Numbered from the stretch's first letter, positions 22,904-36,480 are shown. The stretch is 64,000 bases of DNA from Methylophilus aquaticus (GCF_030769565.1 NZ_JAVCAP010000001.1:1-64000); one strand, 5' to 3'. The notes: generated by a model from the sequence alone, not told the origin. Made by a program: numbers and translations.

Positions 22904-22916
22904 TGCGGGTTTTTAT
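22890..22916. terminator. bidirectional terminator shared by cytochrome b and mnmE
   Basis: AAACCCGC / GCGGGTTT stem with a TAGT loop, A/T runs on both sides. The stop codons of the two converging genes lie inside or beside it (cytochrome b stop in the loop, mnmE stop from 22913). Confidence 0.85.
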
Positions 22917-24262
22917 TTACCTATACAAAAGCGACTGAATATTTCACCCAGCAAATCGTCTGGTGTAAATTCGCCAGTAATACTCGACAAAGCCTCTTGC
23001 GCATAGCGCAACTCTTCTGCAATCAGCTCTGCAGCATGCATATTGGCCAAAGCACAATGCAAATGCGTATCCACCCTCTGCAACGCTTGCAAATGTCGTG
23101 CGCGTGCCATAAAAACACCTTCGCCACTGGGTTGATATCCAACAATCTGCAGCAAGGTTTTTTTTAGGTGGTCGATACCCATGCCTGTCTTGGCCGATAA
23201 AAACACGTGGCTTTCTTTTTCCAGCAACTCAACACGCGATGTTTCACGTGAAACATCAATTTTGTTATGCACCCAAACTTTTTGCACGCCCGCAGGGATG
23301 CGCTGCAAAATTTCAGCCTCAAAAGGACCAATACCATGCGCGCTGTCAACCAGTAACAATGCGACATGAGCAGTTTCCATGGCTTTCCAGGTGCGGGCAA
23401 TCCCAAATTGCTCTACCGCATCTTCGGTATTCCGCAAGCCTGCAGTATCAATCATATGCAAAGGTACACCTTGAATTTGGATGGCTGATTTAATGGTGTC
23501 TCGGGTGGTGCCCGCAATAGGCGTCACAATCGCCACCTCTTCACCAGAGAGTGCATTTAACAAGCTGGACTTACCTACATTGGGCTGGCCAATGAGTACA
23601 ACATTAATCCCTTCACGCAACAACAAACCTTGTTCTGCCTGTCTGAAAATAGCTTTTAAGCTTGCCTGATTGGCCTGAAGCTTCTCCAGTACATGCCCTT
23701 GCGTAATAAAATCTATGTCTTCCTCAGGAAAATCCAGACAGGCTTCCACATACATGCGTAGATCAATCAACTGTTGCAATAAGGTCTGAATCACTTGCGA
23801 AAATTCACCACTCAGTGAGCGAACCGCACTTCGGGCAGCCTCTTCAGTGGCTGCATTGATGAGGTCAGCCACTGCTTCGGCTTGAGCAAGATCAATTTTT
23901 TCGTTTAAATAGGCACGCTTGGTAAACTCGCCAGCCTCTGCATGACGTGCTCCACACTCAATACAGCGACTTAACAACAATTGCATCAACGCTGTGCCAC
24001 CATGCGCTTGCAACTCCAGCACATCTTCGCCAGTATATGAATACGGGTTGGGGAAGTAGATCGCAATCCCGCGATCAATCAAACGACCATCAGCCTGTAA
24101 AAAAGGAAGGTAAGTGGCATGACGCGGGGAGGGGAGATGTCCGAGCACCTGCTCGGCAATGTGGCTAGACAGTGGCCCGGATACCCGAACCACACCAATA
24201 CCACCAGCACCAGGCGCGGTGGCAATAGCGGCAATGGTTTCTATGGCAGACTTATTTGCCAT
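22913..24262 (-). CDS. mnmE: tRNA modification GTPase MnmE (TrmE)
   Basis: GTPase partner of MnmG. 449 residues. The N-terminal tetrahydrofolate-binding domain has [18 protein letters not shown]; the G domain has [12 protein letters not shown] (G1), AGTTRDT (G2), DTAGLR (G3) and HNKID (G4). It ends FCIGK, the C-terminal Cys motif. I start it at the ATG giving [12 protein letters not shown] by family comparison; an ATG 9 codons upstream is possible. It overlaps the 3' end of yidC by about 11 bases. A parS site lies inside the gene. Confidence 0.95.
   Translation of the reverse strand: MANKSAIETIAAIATAPGAGGIGVVRVSGPLSSHIAEQVLGHLPSPRHATYLPFLQADGRLIDRGIAIYFPNPYSYTGEDVLELQAHGGTALMQLLLSRCIECGARHAEAGEFTKRAYLNEKIDLAQAEAVADLINAATEEAARSAVRSLSGEFSQVIQTLLQQLIDLRMYVEACLDFPEEDIDFITQGHVLEKLQANQASLKAIFRQAEQGLLLREGINVVLIGQPNVGKSSLLNALSGEEVAIVTPIAGTTRDTIKSAIQIQGVPLHMIDTAGLRNTEDAVEQFGIARTWKAMETAHVALLLVDSAHGIGPFEAEILQRIPAGVQKVWVHNKIDVSRETSRVELLEKESHVFLSAKTGMGIDHLKKTLLQIVGYQPSGEGVFMARARHLQALQRVDTHLHCALANMHAAELIAEELRYAQEALSSITGEFTPDDLLGEIFSRFCIGK
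23240..23255. promoter_or_regulatory. parS site (ParB binding), inside mnmE
   Basis: Perfect 16-base palindrome TGTTTCACGTGAAACA, the consensus parS. It sits within the mnmE coding sequence, about 5.2 kb from the dnaA-dnaN spacer. Confidence 0.93.
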
Positions 24263-25856
24263 GTCCTTTTTTAACTTGTGCTTCCGCATGAATCATACGG
24301 TTAATGGCCCACTGCTGCCAGATTGACAGAATATTGTTAACCAGCCAGTACAACACCAGACCCGCCGGGAAGAAGAAGAAAAATACACTGAACAGAACTG
24401 GCATCACCTTCATTACTTTTGCCTGGATGGGATCCGTCGGTGGCGGGTTCAATGTGGTTTGAATGATCATGGTCGCGCCCATCAAGAGCGGCAATACAAA
24501 ATAGGGGTCGGTGGCCGACAAGTCATGTATCCAGCCAAAAAAAGGCGCATGACGTAACTCAACAGAACCTAAGAGCACCCAGTAAAGTGAGATAAATACT
24601 GGTATCTGTACCAGTATTGGCAAGCATCCACCCATTGGGTTGATTTTTTCGGTGCGATACATCTCCATCATGGCTTGCTGTAATTTTTGTTTGTCATCGC
24701 CAAACTTGTCTTTGAGTGCTTGCATGCGCGGTGCAATCTCGCGCAAGTGCGCCATGTTGCGATAGCCTGAAGCAGACAGCTTGAAGAAGGCCGCTTTGAT
24801 CATGATCGTCAGGATGATAATCGCTACGCCCCAGTTTTTCACCAGTTCATGAATATGAGATAACAACCACATCAATGGCTTGGCAATAATAGTCAAAATG
24901 CCGTAATCCACAACATATTCCAACCCTGGCGCGGTCGCTTCCAGTTCTTGCTGTACCTGTGGCCCACTAAACAGTTTAGCATCTACTGTTTTACTGCTAC
25001 CTGCAGCAATTTCTCCAACTGGCAACATAGCACCAATGGAATAATCATGCTCACTTAACTTGGTTGTATAGAATTTACGTTCATTGCCCGATTGTGGTAT
25101 CCAGGCACTGACGAAATAATGTTGTACCAGTCCCACCCAACCATCCTTGGCGTTGATCGATACATCCTGTTTGGCCATCTCGTCAAATTTAACCTTGTTA
25201 TATTTGTCAGCGACCGTGTAATAAGCCCCACCTGTAAAGGTGGGCATCATTTTAGAGCCCTGGTTGGACTGATTATCGTGAATAATTTGATAGTAAACAG
25301 ATGGGGAGATGGCTTTATCACTGTTGTTTTTGATTTCATAGCGCACATCAATGACATACTGGCCGCGATGAAAGACATAAATCTTGTCAACTGCAATCCC
25401 GTTACTTTCCGGTGACGATAAACGAACCTCCAGCGTGTCCTGGCCGTCTTGCATTGCATAAATGCTTTGCGCGGCAGTGAATGTTTGATAATGCGTAGGC
25501 AATCCATCCCCTTTTAAACCAGTTTGCGCTACATACAGTTTGTCCTGAGACTGATCCGTCATCAGTTCATAAGGACCGGAATTATCATCAGCTTTGTGCT
25601 CCAGCAAAGACAACTGACGCAAGTCACCACCCGTGGTATCAATTTCTGCCGCATAACGATCAGTCTTCACCTGAATACGCTCGCCTTTCCTTAGATTAAA
25701 ACCGGCAGCGGCCTGTGGCTTGTCAGTGGGTGCTGCGAGCGCAGGCTGTGAGTTTGTCGCCGCTGGTTGCGGCGTGTGCTGTTGTTGCCAGGCATCCCAC
25801 AACAACATGATGGAAAAAGAAAAAATCACAAAAAGAATCAGACGGCGAGTATCCAT
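24252..25856 (-). CDS. yidC: membrane protein insertase YidC
   Basis: Inserts and folds inner membrane proteins, alone or with SecYEG. 534 residues from the ATG at [12 protein letters not shown]. Signal-anchor helix first (about 3-18), then the large periplasmic domain (about 40-330), then five C-terminal membrane helices with the family sequences [24 protein letters not shown] and [21 protein letters not shown]. It ends in a basic tail. It follows yidD by 18 bases in the rpmH-rnpA-yidD-yidC-mnmE operon. Confidence 0.96.
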   Translation of the reverse strand: MDTRRLILFVIFSFSIMLLWDAWQQQHTPQPAATNSQPALAAPTDKPQAAAGFNLRKGERIQVKTDRYAAEIDTTGGDLRQLSLLEHKADDNSGPYELMTDQSQDKLYVAQTGLKGDGLPTHYQTFTAAQSIYAMQDGQDTLEVRLSSPESNGIAVDKIYVFHRGQYVIDVRYEIKNNSDKAISPSVYYQIIHDNQSNQGSKMMPTFTGGAYYTVADKYNKVKFDEMAKQDVSINAKDGWVGLVQHYFVSAWIPQSGNERKFYTTKLSEHDYSIGAMLPVGEIAAGSSKTVDAKLFSGPQVQQELEATAPGLEYVVDYGILTIIAKPLMWLLSHIHELVKNWGVAIIILTIMIKAAFFKLSASGYRNMAHLREIAPRMQALKDKFGDDKQKLQQAMMEMYRTEKINPMGGCLPILVQIPVFISLYWVLLGSVELRHAPFFGWIHDLSATDPYFVLPLLMGATMIIQTTLNPPPTDPIQAKVMKVMPVLFSVFFFFFPAGLVLYWLVNNILSIWQQWAINRMIHAEAQVKKGHGK

Positions 25857-25874
25857 ATACACTTTTCTAACAAA

Positions 25875-26087
25875 TCAGGGGAGGGGATCAAAACCACCGG
25901 GATGCCATGGATGACAGCGGCCAATCCGGCATACTGCCAGCTTGCATCCATGCCATGCACCATAGCGTTGTATTGCCTCAATGGCATAATGCGAACAGGT
26001 AGGCTGAAAACGACACTGGCGACCCATCCATGGGCTCAAACCCCATTGATAGCATTTAACCAGCGTGATCAGGAATGTTTTCATCAT
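25875..26087 (-). CDS. yidD: membrane protein insertion efficiency factor YidD
   Basis: Small protein (70 residues) of the rpmH-rnpA-yidD-yidC cluster that helps YidC. It has the three-Cys family pattern QCRFQPTCSHYAIEAI, then GRCHPWHPGGFDP. The start at MMKTFLI, just after the rnpA stop, gives the family length; the longer upstream frame is a shadow of rnpA. Confidence 0.93.
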   Translation of the reverse strand: MMKTFLITLVKCYQWGLSPWMGRQCRFQPTCSHYAIEAIQRYGAWHGCKLAVCRIGRCHPWHPGGFDPLP

Positions 26088-26091
26088 GGCC

Positions 26092-26448
26092 TTAGGAATT
26101 GCGAGACAATTTCTCCGGAGAAGTTTTTTGCATTTTACGCAGCAAAAAAGACATTTCTTGTTGTACGCGATCAAAATCTGCATGTTGAAATGCCTTGCGT
26201 ACCTGCAACACGACATCATACCCGTAGACAGCCGACACTTCTAGTCGGCATAGCTCGCGTAAGACACGCTTCATATAATTACGGTTGACGGCAAGTTTGG
26301 CAGTTTTTTTGGAAACAACCAGACCAAAACGATAACAACCAAACGTATTCGGCTTTATGTGGGCAATCAGCCACTCACCATAAAGACGTTTCCGCAAATT
26401 AAAAACGGATGAAAATTCATCCGTTTTTTTTAGACGCTGCACATTCAT
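26092..26448 (-). CDS. rnpA: ribonuclease P protein component
   Basis: Protein subunit of RNase P, which removes tRNA 5' leaders. About 118 residues. It starts near MNVQRLKKTDEFSSVF, has the conserved F-G-L-V-V-S-K-K and the RNR-type box (AVNRNYMKRVLRE). Just downstream of rpmH and upstream of yidD. The start may also be 6 codons further upstream. Confidence 0.93.
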   Translation of the reverse strand: MNVQRLKKTDEFSSVFNLRKRLYGEWLIAHIKPNTFGCYRFGLVVSKKTAKLAVNRNYMKRVLRELCRLEVSAVYGYDVVLQVRKAFQHADFDRVQQEMSFLLRKMQKTSPEKLSRNS

Positions 26449-26481
26449 GCATTGACTGTCATGCAATGCATTTATCCGGGC

Positions 26482-26616
26482 TTACAGACCCAAACGCTTG
26501 CGACCCTTGGCGCGACGAGCAGCAATCACTGCACGGCCACCTTTGGTTTTCATACGTACCAGAAAGCCATGGGTACGTGCACGACGGGTTTTAGATGGTT
26601 GATAGGTACGTTTCAT
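26482..26616 (-). CDS. rpmH: 50S ribosomal protein L34
   Basis: 44 residues, very basic: [18 protein letters not shown] and onwards, ending KGRKRLGL, identical in layout to known L34. Too short for usual ORF length limits. It starts the rpmH-rnpA-yidD-yidC-mnmE operon and is divergent from dnaA. Confidence 0.97.
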   Translation of the reverse strand: MKRTYQPSKTRRARTHGFLVRMKTKGGRAVIAARRAKGRKRLGL

Positions 26617-26968
26617 TATGAGCTCCTGCCAGCTGGCAAACAAATAGTATTCGACATGTATTCACAGTGTAAATCGCACACTTTGAATACGGCTTACGCT
26701 GCACACAGACAGCGTAAAATTTGCCGATTTCAAAAACCCTCAATTAAACATTAATTGCCTGCATTATGTCAATGATTTTTTTTATATTTTTGTAGTCAGG
26801 GCTTGTGGATAACTTCAGGTAAAAAGTTTAGAATGTGGCTTGATTGAATAAAACAAGATCAGCATCCAATGTAACTTCCTGCCACACTATCCCGGCACAC
26901 CTATAATAACTCGCAATCAAACGTTATACAGTAACGTGGCGTTTGCGTTACTAAAAAACACTGGAGCA
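26617..26968. other. rpmH-dnaA intergenic region with one DnaA box
   Basis: About 350 bases without a gene. It holds the rpmH promoter, a perfect DnaA box (TGTGGATAA, 26804-26812) and by inference the dnaA promoter, so dnaA may be self-regulated. Only one clear box is seen, so the origin more probably lies between dnaA and dnaN. Confidence 0.6.
26743..26772 (-). promoter_or_regulatory. likely promoter of the rpmH operon
   Basis: On the minus strand, TTGACA (26767-26772) and TTTAAT (26743-26748) are 18 bases apart, a good sigma70 pair, about 130 bases before rpmH. Confidence 0.45.
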
Positions 26969-28360
26969 ATGGAAAACTTTTGGGCGCATTGTCTGCTAAG
27001 GTTCGAACAAGAACTGTCAGCGCAACAATACAATACCTGGATCAAGCCGCTGAGAGCACGCGTCAATGGTCAATCGGTACAAATCATCGCGCCTAACAAG
27101 TTTGTGATGCAGTGGGTCAAAAGCAAATTCTTCAATCGTATTGAATCCATGGCACATGGCTTGTCACAAACTGCGACGGTTGAATTAATTGTCGATGATT
27201 CAGAACATGCGTCTACTTTAACTCCAGAAATCAAACTCAAACCAGCTAATCCGGTAGAAACTGTCATTACAGAAGCAGTACAAAAATCACCGGGCAAACA
27301 GCCGGTAAAAGCACACGCAAAACCACTCAAACAAGAAAGAACCAGTGGTTTGAATAACAGTTTTCTGTTTGAAAACTATGTGACAGGCCGGGCAAACCAG
27401 TTAGCACGGGCTGCAGCGATTCAAGTCGCTGGCAATCCAGGGCAAGCTTATAACCCGCTATTCATCTATGGCGGAGTAGGGTTAGGCAAGACGCATTTAT
27501 TGCAAGCCATTGGTAACCAGCTCAAAAAAGAAAAACCGGATGCCAATATCCGCTATTTGCATGCTGAACGTTACGTCTCCGATGTAGTAAAAGCTTATGA
27601 AAATAAAGCTTTTGATGAATTCAAACGCCAATATCACTCACTCGACTTGCTATTAATTGACGATATTCAATTTTTTGCCAAAAAGACACGCACACAAGAA
27701 GAGTTTTTTTACGCCTTTAACACTTTAATTGAAGAGAAAAAACAGATCGTCATCACCTGTGACACTTATCCTAAAGAAATTGTGGATATGGATGAACGCT
27801 TGCGTACGCGTTTTAGCTGGGGTCTCACAGTTGCAGTTGAACCACCAGAACTTGAAATGCGGGTGGCTATTTTGCGCAAAAAAGCAGAAACACTAAAAAT
27901 TGATTTGCATGAAGATGTTGCTTTTTTTGTGGCCAAACAAATCCGTTCAAGTATTCGTGAACTGGAAGGGGCATTGAACCGGATTATTGCCATGGCAAAC
28001 TTTACCGGGCATGCGATTGATGTACATTTGGCTAAAGATGCCTTGCGCGATTTGATTGCAGTGCGCGGCCGCCAAATCACTATTGAAAATATACAAAAAA
28101 CGGTCGCTGATTATTACAAAATCAAGGTCAGTGACATGTTTAGCAAAAAGCGTTCTCGTAATGTTGCGAGGCCGCGGCAAGTCGCTATGTCACTGACGCG
28201 CGAGTTAACCAACCATAGCTTTCCCGAAATTGGCGAAGCGTTTGGTGGGCGTCATCACACTACAGTGATGCATGCATGTGAAGAAATTGAACAGTTGCGT
28301 CTGAATGACCAAACATTGGCACGAGATATTGGATTGTTAACACAAGTCATTAGAGACTAA
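26969..28360 (+). CDS. dnaA: chromosomal replication initiator protein DnaA
   Basis: Binds and melts the origin. 463 residues from the ATG at MENFWAHCLLRFEQEL, the family start. GGAG lies only two bases upstream of it; a GTG 11 codons earlier is less likely. Domain I is followed by a short linker domain II (about 85-125). The AAA+ domain has Walker A GGVGLGKTHLLQ and Walker B LLLIDDIQFF. The C-terminal DNA-binding domain has GGRHHTTVMHA, where the usual signature reads GGRDHTTV, so one of the base-contacting positions has changed. Confidence 0.97.
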   Translation: MENFWAHCLLRFEQELSAQQYNTWIKPLRARVNGQSVQIIAPNKFVMQWVKSKFFNRIESMAHGLSQTATVELIVDDSEHASTLTPEIKLKPANPVETVITEAVQKSPGKQPVKAHAKPLKQERTSGLNNSFLFENYVTGRANQLARAAAIQVAGNPGQAYNPLFIYGGVGLGKTHLLQAIGNQLKKEKPDANIRYLHAERYVSDVVKAYENKAFDEFKRQYHSLDLLLIDDIQFFAKKTRTQEEFFYAFNTLIEEKKQIVITCDTYPKEIVDMDERLRTRFSWGLTVAVEPPELEMRVAILRKKAETLKIDLHEDVAFFVAKQIRSSIRELEGALNRIIAMANFTGHAIDVHLAKDALRDLIAVRGRQITIENIQKTVADYYKIKVSDMFSKKRSRNVARPRQVAMSLTRELTNHSFPEIGEAFGGRHHTTVMHACEEIEQLRLNDQTLARDIGLLTQVIRD

Positions 28361-28623
28361 ATTACTTGTAGAATATAGGGATTACAAAAGGTGTGGATAA
28401 CATGCGAATCAAGTGTGCTTAAATAATGGGTTAAGCGCACACAAATTAAGTTTAAAATATCAGTCACAATTGATGCATGTTTAAATCGCAAGTTACGCAC
28501 AGAGCAATAAGTTTTTAAATAATTGAATTGAATGGTTTTTTCGAGTTATCCACAAAAAACCAGTCCATTACTATTATTGTTATTTTTATATATTGAAATA
28601 CATATTATTAATTAGGTCAGACC
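28361..28623. other. probable replication origin (oriC), dnaA-dnaN spacer
   Basis: An AT-rich 263-base spacer. DnaA boxes are TGTGGATAA at 28392-28400 and TTATCCACA at 28546-28554, both perfect and in opposite orientation. Weaker ones are TGTGCTTAA (28414-28422) and TTACGCACA (28493-28501). The stretch 28555-28615 is almost all A and T and would be a good unwinding element. The position next to dnaA and dnaN is common for bacterial origins. GC skew was not computed. Confidence 0.75.
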
Positions 28624-32203
<3,580 letters not shown>

Positions 32204-32231
32204 GTAAAAAGTTTAATTTGTATTCAAATAC

Positions 32232-32259
32232 AAAAAAGGCTCCGGTAGGAGCCTTTTTT
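32232..32259. terminator. terminator after gyrB
   Basis: AAAAAAGGCTCC / GGAGCCTTTTTT around a GGTA loop, 28 bases after the gyrB stop. Also usable by the converging antiporter gene. Confidence 0.88.
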
Positions 32260-32300
32260 GTACACTGAGAAAATGATTACAACGCATGTCGAAGGTGTTG

Positions 32301-34076
32301 CTACACTTCATTTTTGTCAGTACTCACACTTTCGAGTTCAAGCAATGTTTTAAGGTCCTGGCGACCTTGTTCCATCACACTGGACAAGGCTTTTCTATCA
32401 TGCCGGATTTTAAGGGTGGCTTCGAGCTGTTCATGGTCGTGCTTTTCAAACTGTTTGATAATTTTTGCGGCAGCGCTGGCATTTTCACCAGTCGCCATCA
32501 ATGCCTGTCTGGCAGCTTCCAGCGAAGAGTAAAAGGTTTCCCTGATCGGGTTCAAATCCAGCTCTCGCAAATCAAAGGCATCTGTTCTGCTTCTGGCCCG
32601 CACCACAATCGCTACGCGAGGCCAGCGCTCTTTGACTAATGTAGCCATTTCCAGCGTGGCTGCGGAATCATTGAGCGCGATCACCAGTAATTTTGCTTCT
32701 GCAATGCCGGCTTCCTCCAGCACGTCCAATCTTGCTGCATCGCCATAATAACAACGCCAGCCAAACTGACGGGTCAGGTCGACCTGGTTAGGGTCATTAT
32801 CAATCAGCGTGGGGGTTATGCCTTTTGCAATCAGTACACGACCCACGATTTGTCCAAAACGGCCAAAGCCGGCAATGATCACGGAATTATTTTCCGGGAT
32901 GGCATCCTTGGGGCGCTCTCCACATTGCAAGGTCAAAAAGCCGTCGTATAGCAATAACAGCAGCGGCGTAATCAACATCGAAACGGCAACGATGGCATTG
33001 AGGATATTGTACGTTTCGCGCGAAATGGAGGTTTGTGTTAGCGCAATGCCAAAAATGACAAAAGCAAACTCGCCAATTTGCGAGATGGCAACACCGAACA
33101 GCAATTTGTCACGCAGCGGGTATTTAAATAGCCAACCCAGGCCCATCAATACTGCAATTTTCAATAGCACAATCAGCAGTGCAAGCCCAAAAATCAGCAG
33201 CGGCTGGTCAGCCACCAGTGATAAATCTACCGTCATGCCAACGGAGATAAAGAACAAGCCGAGTAACAGGCCTTTCACAGGTTCAATATCCAGACGGAGT
33301 TCGTAGCGATATTCTGATTCTGCCAGTAGAACGCCGGCCAGAAAGGTTCCCAACGCCATCGACAAACCTACAGATTGCATGGCCAATGAAACACCAATCA
33401 CCAGCAATAATGAAAAAGCGACAAAAATTTCCCTCACACCGGCCTGGGCGATGATGCGCATGAGCGGGCGGAGCAGGGTGCGACTGGCGATCACAATAGC
33501 TAAAATCACGGCCAGCGCCTTGGCGACAGCCAGCAAATCAAAACTCGATGTGGATCGATTTGGCGCAATAAAGGCGAGTAGCATGAAAAGGGGGATTACT
33601 GACAGATCCTGAAACAGCAAGGTGGCAAATGCTGCTTGCCCACCGGGCGTATGCAGCTGTTTTTTTTCAGTGAGTGCAGTAAGCCCGATCGCTGTGGAGG
33701 ACATGGCAACCCCCATGCCAATAATCAGCGCTTCAGGCCAGCTAAAATGCATGCCATGTGCAATCACGGTGATCAGGCCCATGGTGAACACTACTTGCAT
33801 GCCACCCAGGCCAAACAGAAGTTTGCGTAACTCCCAGACTTTTTGTGACTCTAGTTCCAGGCCGATCAAAAACAGCATCAACACGACACCAAACTCAGCA
33901 AAATGCATGACATGTTCCGGGTCCGCAATCAGCTTCAAAGCATAGGGGCCAATCAGAATACCTGCAATCAGGTAACCGAGGACTGACCCCAGGCCCAATC
34001 TTTTAAACAGCGGGACTAACATGATGGCCGCAGCGAGGTATATCGCGGCCTGCACAAGAAAATGAGAGGTATTCAT
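32301..34076 (-). CDS. CPA2-family cation/proton antiporter with RCK (TrkA-N) domain, KefB/KefC-like
   Basis: 591 residues. The N-terminal part (about 1-380) has 11-13 membrane helices of the Na+/H+ exchanger fold (GLGSVLGYLIAGILIGP, FLIGLELE). The C-terminal RCK domain (about 400-520) has the nucleotide motif IIAGFGRFGQIVGRVL followed by an acidic ligand (LIDNDPN). This is the architecture of glutathione-gated potassium efflux proteins KefB/KefC and of YbaL; which one cannot be settled by eye. No KefF/KefG partner gene is next to it. It is monocistronic and converges with gyrB. Confidence 0.88.
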   Translation of the reverse strand: MNTSHFLVQAAIYLAAAIMLVPLFKRLGLGSVLGYLIAGILIGPYALKLIADPEHVMHFAEFGVVLMLFLIGLELESQKVWELRKLLFGLGGMQVVFTMGLITVIAHGMHFSWPEALIIGMGVAMSSTAIGLTALTEKKQLHTPGGQAAFATLLFQDLSVIPLFMLLAFIAPNRSTSSFDLLAVAKALAVILAIVIASRTLLRPLMRIIAQAGVREIFVAFSLLLVIGVSLAMQSVGLSMALGTFLAGVLLAESEYRYELRLDIEPVKGLLLGLFFISVGMTVDLSLVADQPLLIFGLALLIVLLKIAVLMGLGWLFKYPLRDKLLFGVAISQIGEFAFVIFGIALTQTSISRETYNILNAIVAVSMLITPLLLLLYDGFLTLQCGERPKDAIPENNSVIIAGFGRFGQIVGRVLIAKGITPTLIDNDPNQVDLTRQFGWRCYYGDAARLDVLEEAGIAEAKLLVIALNDSAATLEMATLVKERWPRVAIVVRARSRTDAFDLRELDLNPIRETFYSSLEAARQALMATGENASAAAKIIKQFEKHDHEQLEATLKIRHDRKALSSVMEQGRQDLKTLLELESVSTDKNEV

Positions 34077-34381
34077 TAGAGCCTTTTATAGATGCTTTAA
34101 ACAGGGCGTGCGCTTTTCCCGGGGGGCGGTTTTTATGGGGAATTTACCATACTTACGTCTGTTAGGGTCGCGCATGCAGGACACTTGCTATTGGGCATCC
34201 TGTACATCCTATGTCAGCGCTATTGCGCAGGTCGAATCTGCGTGCTTGCCAGATTAATCTGACAACAAAATCAGACGATTCCCCGTGTTACGCTGACAGT
34301 ATCCCTATTACACTACAAGCAACACATCCACAAAAATGTCTGGCAAGTTAGGACAGACCACGTATACAGGTTAAAGAACAC
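34077..34381. other. intergenic region, nothing recognised
   Basis: About 305 bases between the divergent antiporter and hypothetical gene. It must hold their promoters, but I find no clear boxes. An inverted repeat TGTCTG/CAGACC at about 34337-34360 has no poly-T tail. Confidence 0.5.
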
Positions 34382-34753
34382 ATGTCTAGCCCGAATGAAA
34401 TTGCAGAACAGATTTTTGAAGTATTGAGTTTTTCGATCAAACAAGCATGCGATGAACAAGATTGGTTCAATGTCAGCCGCGATGCACTTGCTTATGGTTT
34501 CAAGCAGAGTGACGTATCCACCAATTTTGCCTACTCGCAGCGCTTTGATCTGCTGATTGCGCCCGATATTTACCTGTGCCTGCTCTACCGGTCTTTTGAC
34601 CCGTCTGGTCCATTTATCTCACTGCCCGCCATCAGCAGGTTCGAGCTAACCCTGTTACAGGGCCATGCGGTCATTAAGTCATATTTGAACGGGTTTGATG
34701 AGCCCATTTCACTCAAGGATAAAGGTGCCTGGAATGAACTCTCTTTTACTTGA
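34382..34753 (+). CDS. hypothetical protein
   Basis: 123 residues, not recognised. Soluble, no signal peptide. The N-terminal half is helical (EIAEQIFEVLSFSIKQACDEQDW). It has no cysteine pairs or catalytic motifs. No strong RBS is seen before the ATG (AAAGAACAC). It may be specific to the genus. The next small frame starts about 85 bases on. Confidence 0.5.
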   Translation: MSSPNEIAEQIFEVLSFSIKQACDEQDWFNVSRDALAYGFKQSDVSTNFAYSQRFDLLIAPDIYLCLLYRSFDPSGPFISLPAISRFELTLLQGHAVIKSYLNGFDEPISLKDKGAWNELSFT

Positions 34754-34837
34754 GTCTTGAGTACCCAGACGATACCACTGTTGATATAAGTGTTGTATTT
34801 GCTGACTCGCAGGTGATTACGATCAAAGGAAAATACC

Positions 34838-35029
34838 ATGTACATCAGAATGAACCGCCACGCGAAACCATCCGCCATTCAAGAAAAAAAGCCTGCATCT
34901 GCGCCCAACGCCTCTGCACTAAAAGAAGAGCAACTAGCTAACACCAACACGCTGGAAAAAGAAATTGCATGCGACATAGAAAATGGTCAGCTTTCAACCG
35001 ATGAGTTGAATAGCCACAATGACATCTAG
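34838..35029 (+). CDS. hypothetical small protein
   Basis: A 63-residue frame with an acceptable RBS (AAAGGAAAA) before its ATG. It is Ala/Glu/Lys/Asn-rich and polar, likely disordered. It converges with and abuts the decayed hydrolase gene. There is no recognisable domain, so it may not be translated. Confidence 0.35.
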   Translation: MYIRMNRHAKPSAIQEKKPASAPNASALKEEQLANTNTLEKEIACDIENGQLSTDELNSHNDI

Positions 35030-35700
35030 GATTTCAAAAACGCACGCATCAACTGACATAAGGTGCTGAAAGCAGGGTGTTGTGCAGCGATGAGTCTATG
35101 CGCACCCGTATTTAATGCGGCATCGTCTACTCTGCGCACCTGTACAGGCACCCCGGCCAGCAGCAATTTGGAAGCATAGCCTTCTGCCTCATCTCGCAGT
35201 GAATTCGCATGGCCCGTGATGACCAACGCCGGAGCCAGCCGGCATGAGTTTACCGGCGAAACGTAAGGGTGCATGCTATCACTGGCAACCGGAATATAGT
35301 CTGCCCACGCGCGCCGGCATGGGCTATCCACAGTGGCTGCCATCGAGCTTGAAGTTTGTGATGCACCCAGCATGGGATTGATTAACATCTGCCCGCGTAA
35401 CCTGGCATACTTGTTCAGTGGTAACCCTCTGTCGCGAAACAGCATGGCCAGCACCGCTGCCAGGTTGCCACCGGCCTGTTCCCCCGCCACAACAATATTT
35501 TTCACATTGGCATCCATTGCCTGCGCATGTTCAGCCACCCATTCGAGCGCAGCATAAGCAACTTCAATTGTTTGCGGAAAACGCATGACTGGCGCCAGTG
35601 GATAGACTACACAGACAATCACTGCATCTTCAGACAGTGCGATGGCAAAATCCGCTTGAATGGAGCCACAATTAAACAGCCTGCCATGAAAATAGTCGCA
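35026..35700 (-). pseudogene. alpha/beta hydrolase (hormone-sensitive lipase type), truncated
   Basis: The frame is open from an in-frame stop at 35701-35703 but lacks the first 80 or so residues of the family, including most of the HGGG oxyanion motif (only FHGRLF remains). The nucleophile elbow, normally GDSAGGN, reads GEQAGGN, so the catalytic Ser is lost. The rest is recognisable (VVYPLAPVMRFP, ALVITGHANSLRDEAEGYA with the Asp, and GAHRL with a likely His). It faces a LysR regulator with a missing 5' end across the same junction, so one deletion probably removed both starts. Confidence 0.75.
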
Positions 35701-36454
35701 TCAGTGTCACCACGGATGGCGCCGCCTGCTACGAGCGCGCCATCAGGTTATTAAACGAGCTGGAAGAAACTGAAGCGGCCTTGAATCAGGCCACCAGCAA
35801 TGCCAAAGACCGCTTGCGCGTAGATGTGCCCACGCCATTGGGGCGTTTGGTGATTATTCCGGCGCTACCGGATTTTTTTAAGCGCTACCCGGAAATTCAA
35901 CTCGAAATCGGCTGCGATGACAGGCCGATGGATTTGCTGGAAGAGGGTGTCGATTGCGTAATTCGTGTTGGTCACCCAATGGATTCGACTTTAGTAGCCA
36001 GGCGCGTAGGCACCATGCAATTTTTGCTGGTTGCCTCGCTGACTACCTGCAAACTCATGGCAGGCCAACACATCATGACGATTTGCAACACCACCAGGCC
36101 GTGCATTTCTTTTCATCCAAAACCGGTAAAGTGCGTAATTTCATGCTAGAGCTCGAAGGCGGCCAGCAGGAAGTCCCCACTATCCGCAAACTGGCCATCA
36201 ATAATGGTGATGCGATTGTATCCGCCGCGCTGGCAGGCATAGGTATCTGCCAATTGCCCAGCTTTATGGTGCAAAATTACCTGGCAAATGGGCAGCTGGA
36301 AAAAGTGCTTGGCGATTACCCGGTAGGTAGCCTGCCGCTCAATGCGCTCTACCCGCACAATCGGCACCTTTCATCCAAAGTACGCGCGTTTATCGAATGG
36401 GTGGCAGAGCTGTTCGCCGAGTGCCACTTGCTACAAAAAGCCAGCCAAAGTTAA
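35690..36454 (+). pseudogene. LysR-family regulator, 5'-truncated and frameshifted
   Basis: The ligand-binding part of a LysR regulator is readable in two frames: from about 35690 (ISVTTDGAACYERAIRLL to MQFLLVAS), then in the other frame from about 36040 (DYLQTHGRPTHHDDL to the end). One base missing near 36039 would restore ASPDYLQTHG, the normal family run. The HTH domain (about 50-60 residues) is absent. The gene is dead. Confidence 0.85.
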
Positions 36455-36480
36455 ATCACAATTTTCATAAAGGAAGCGCC

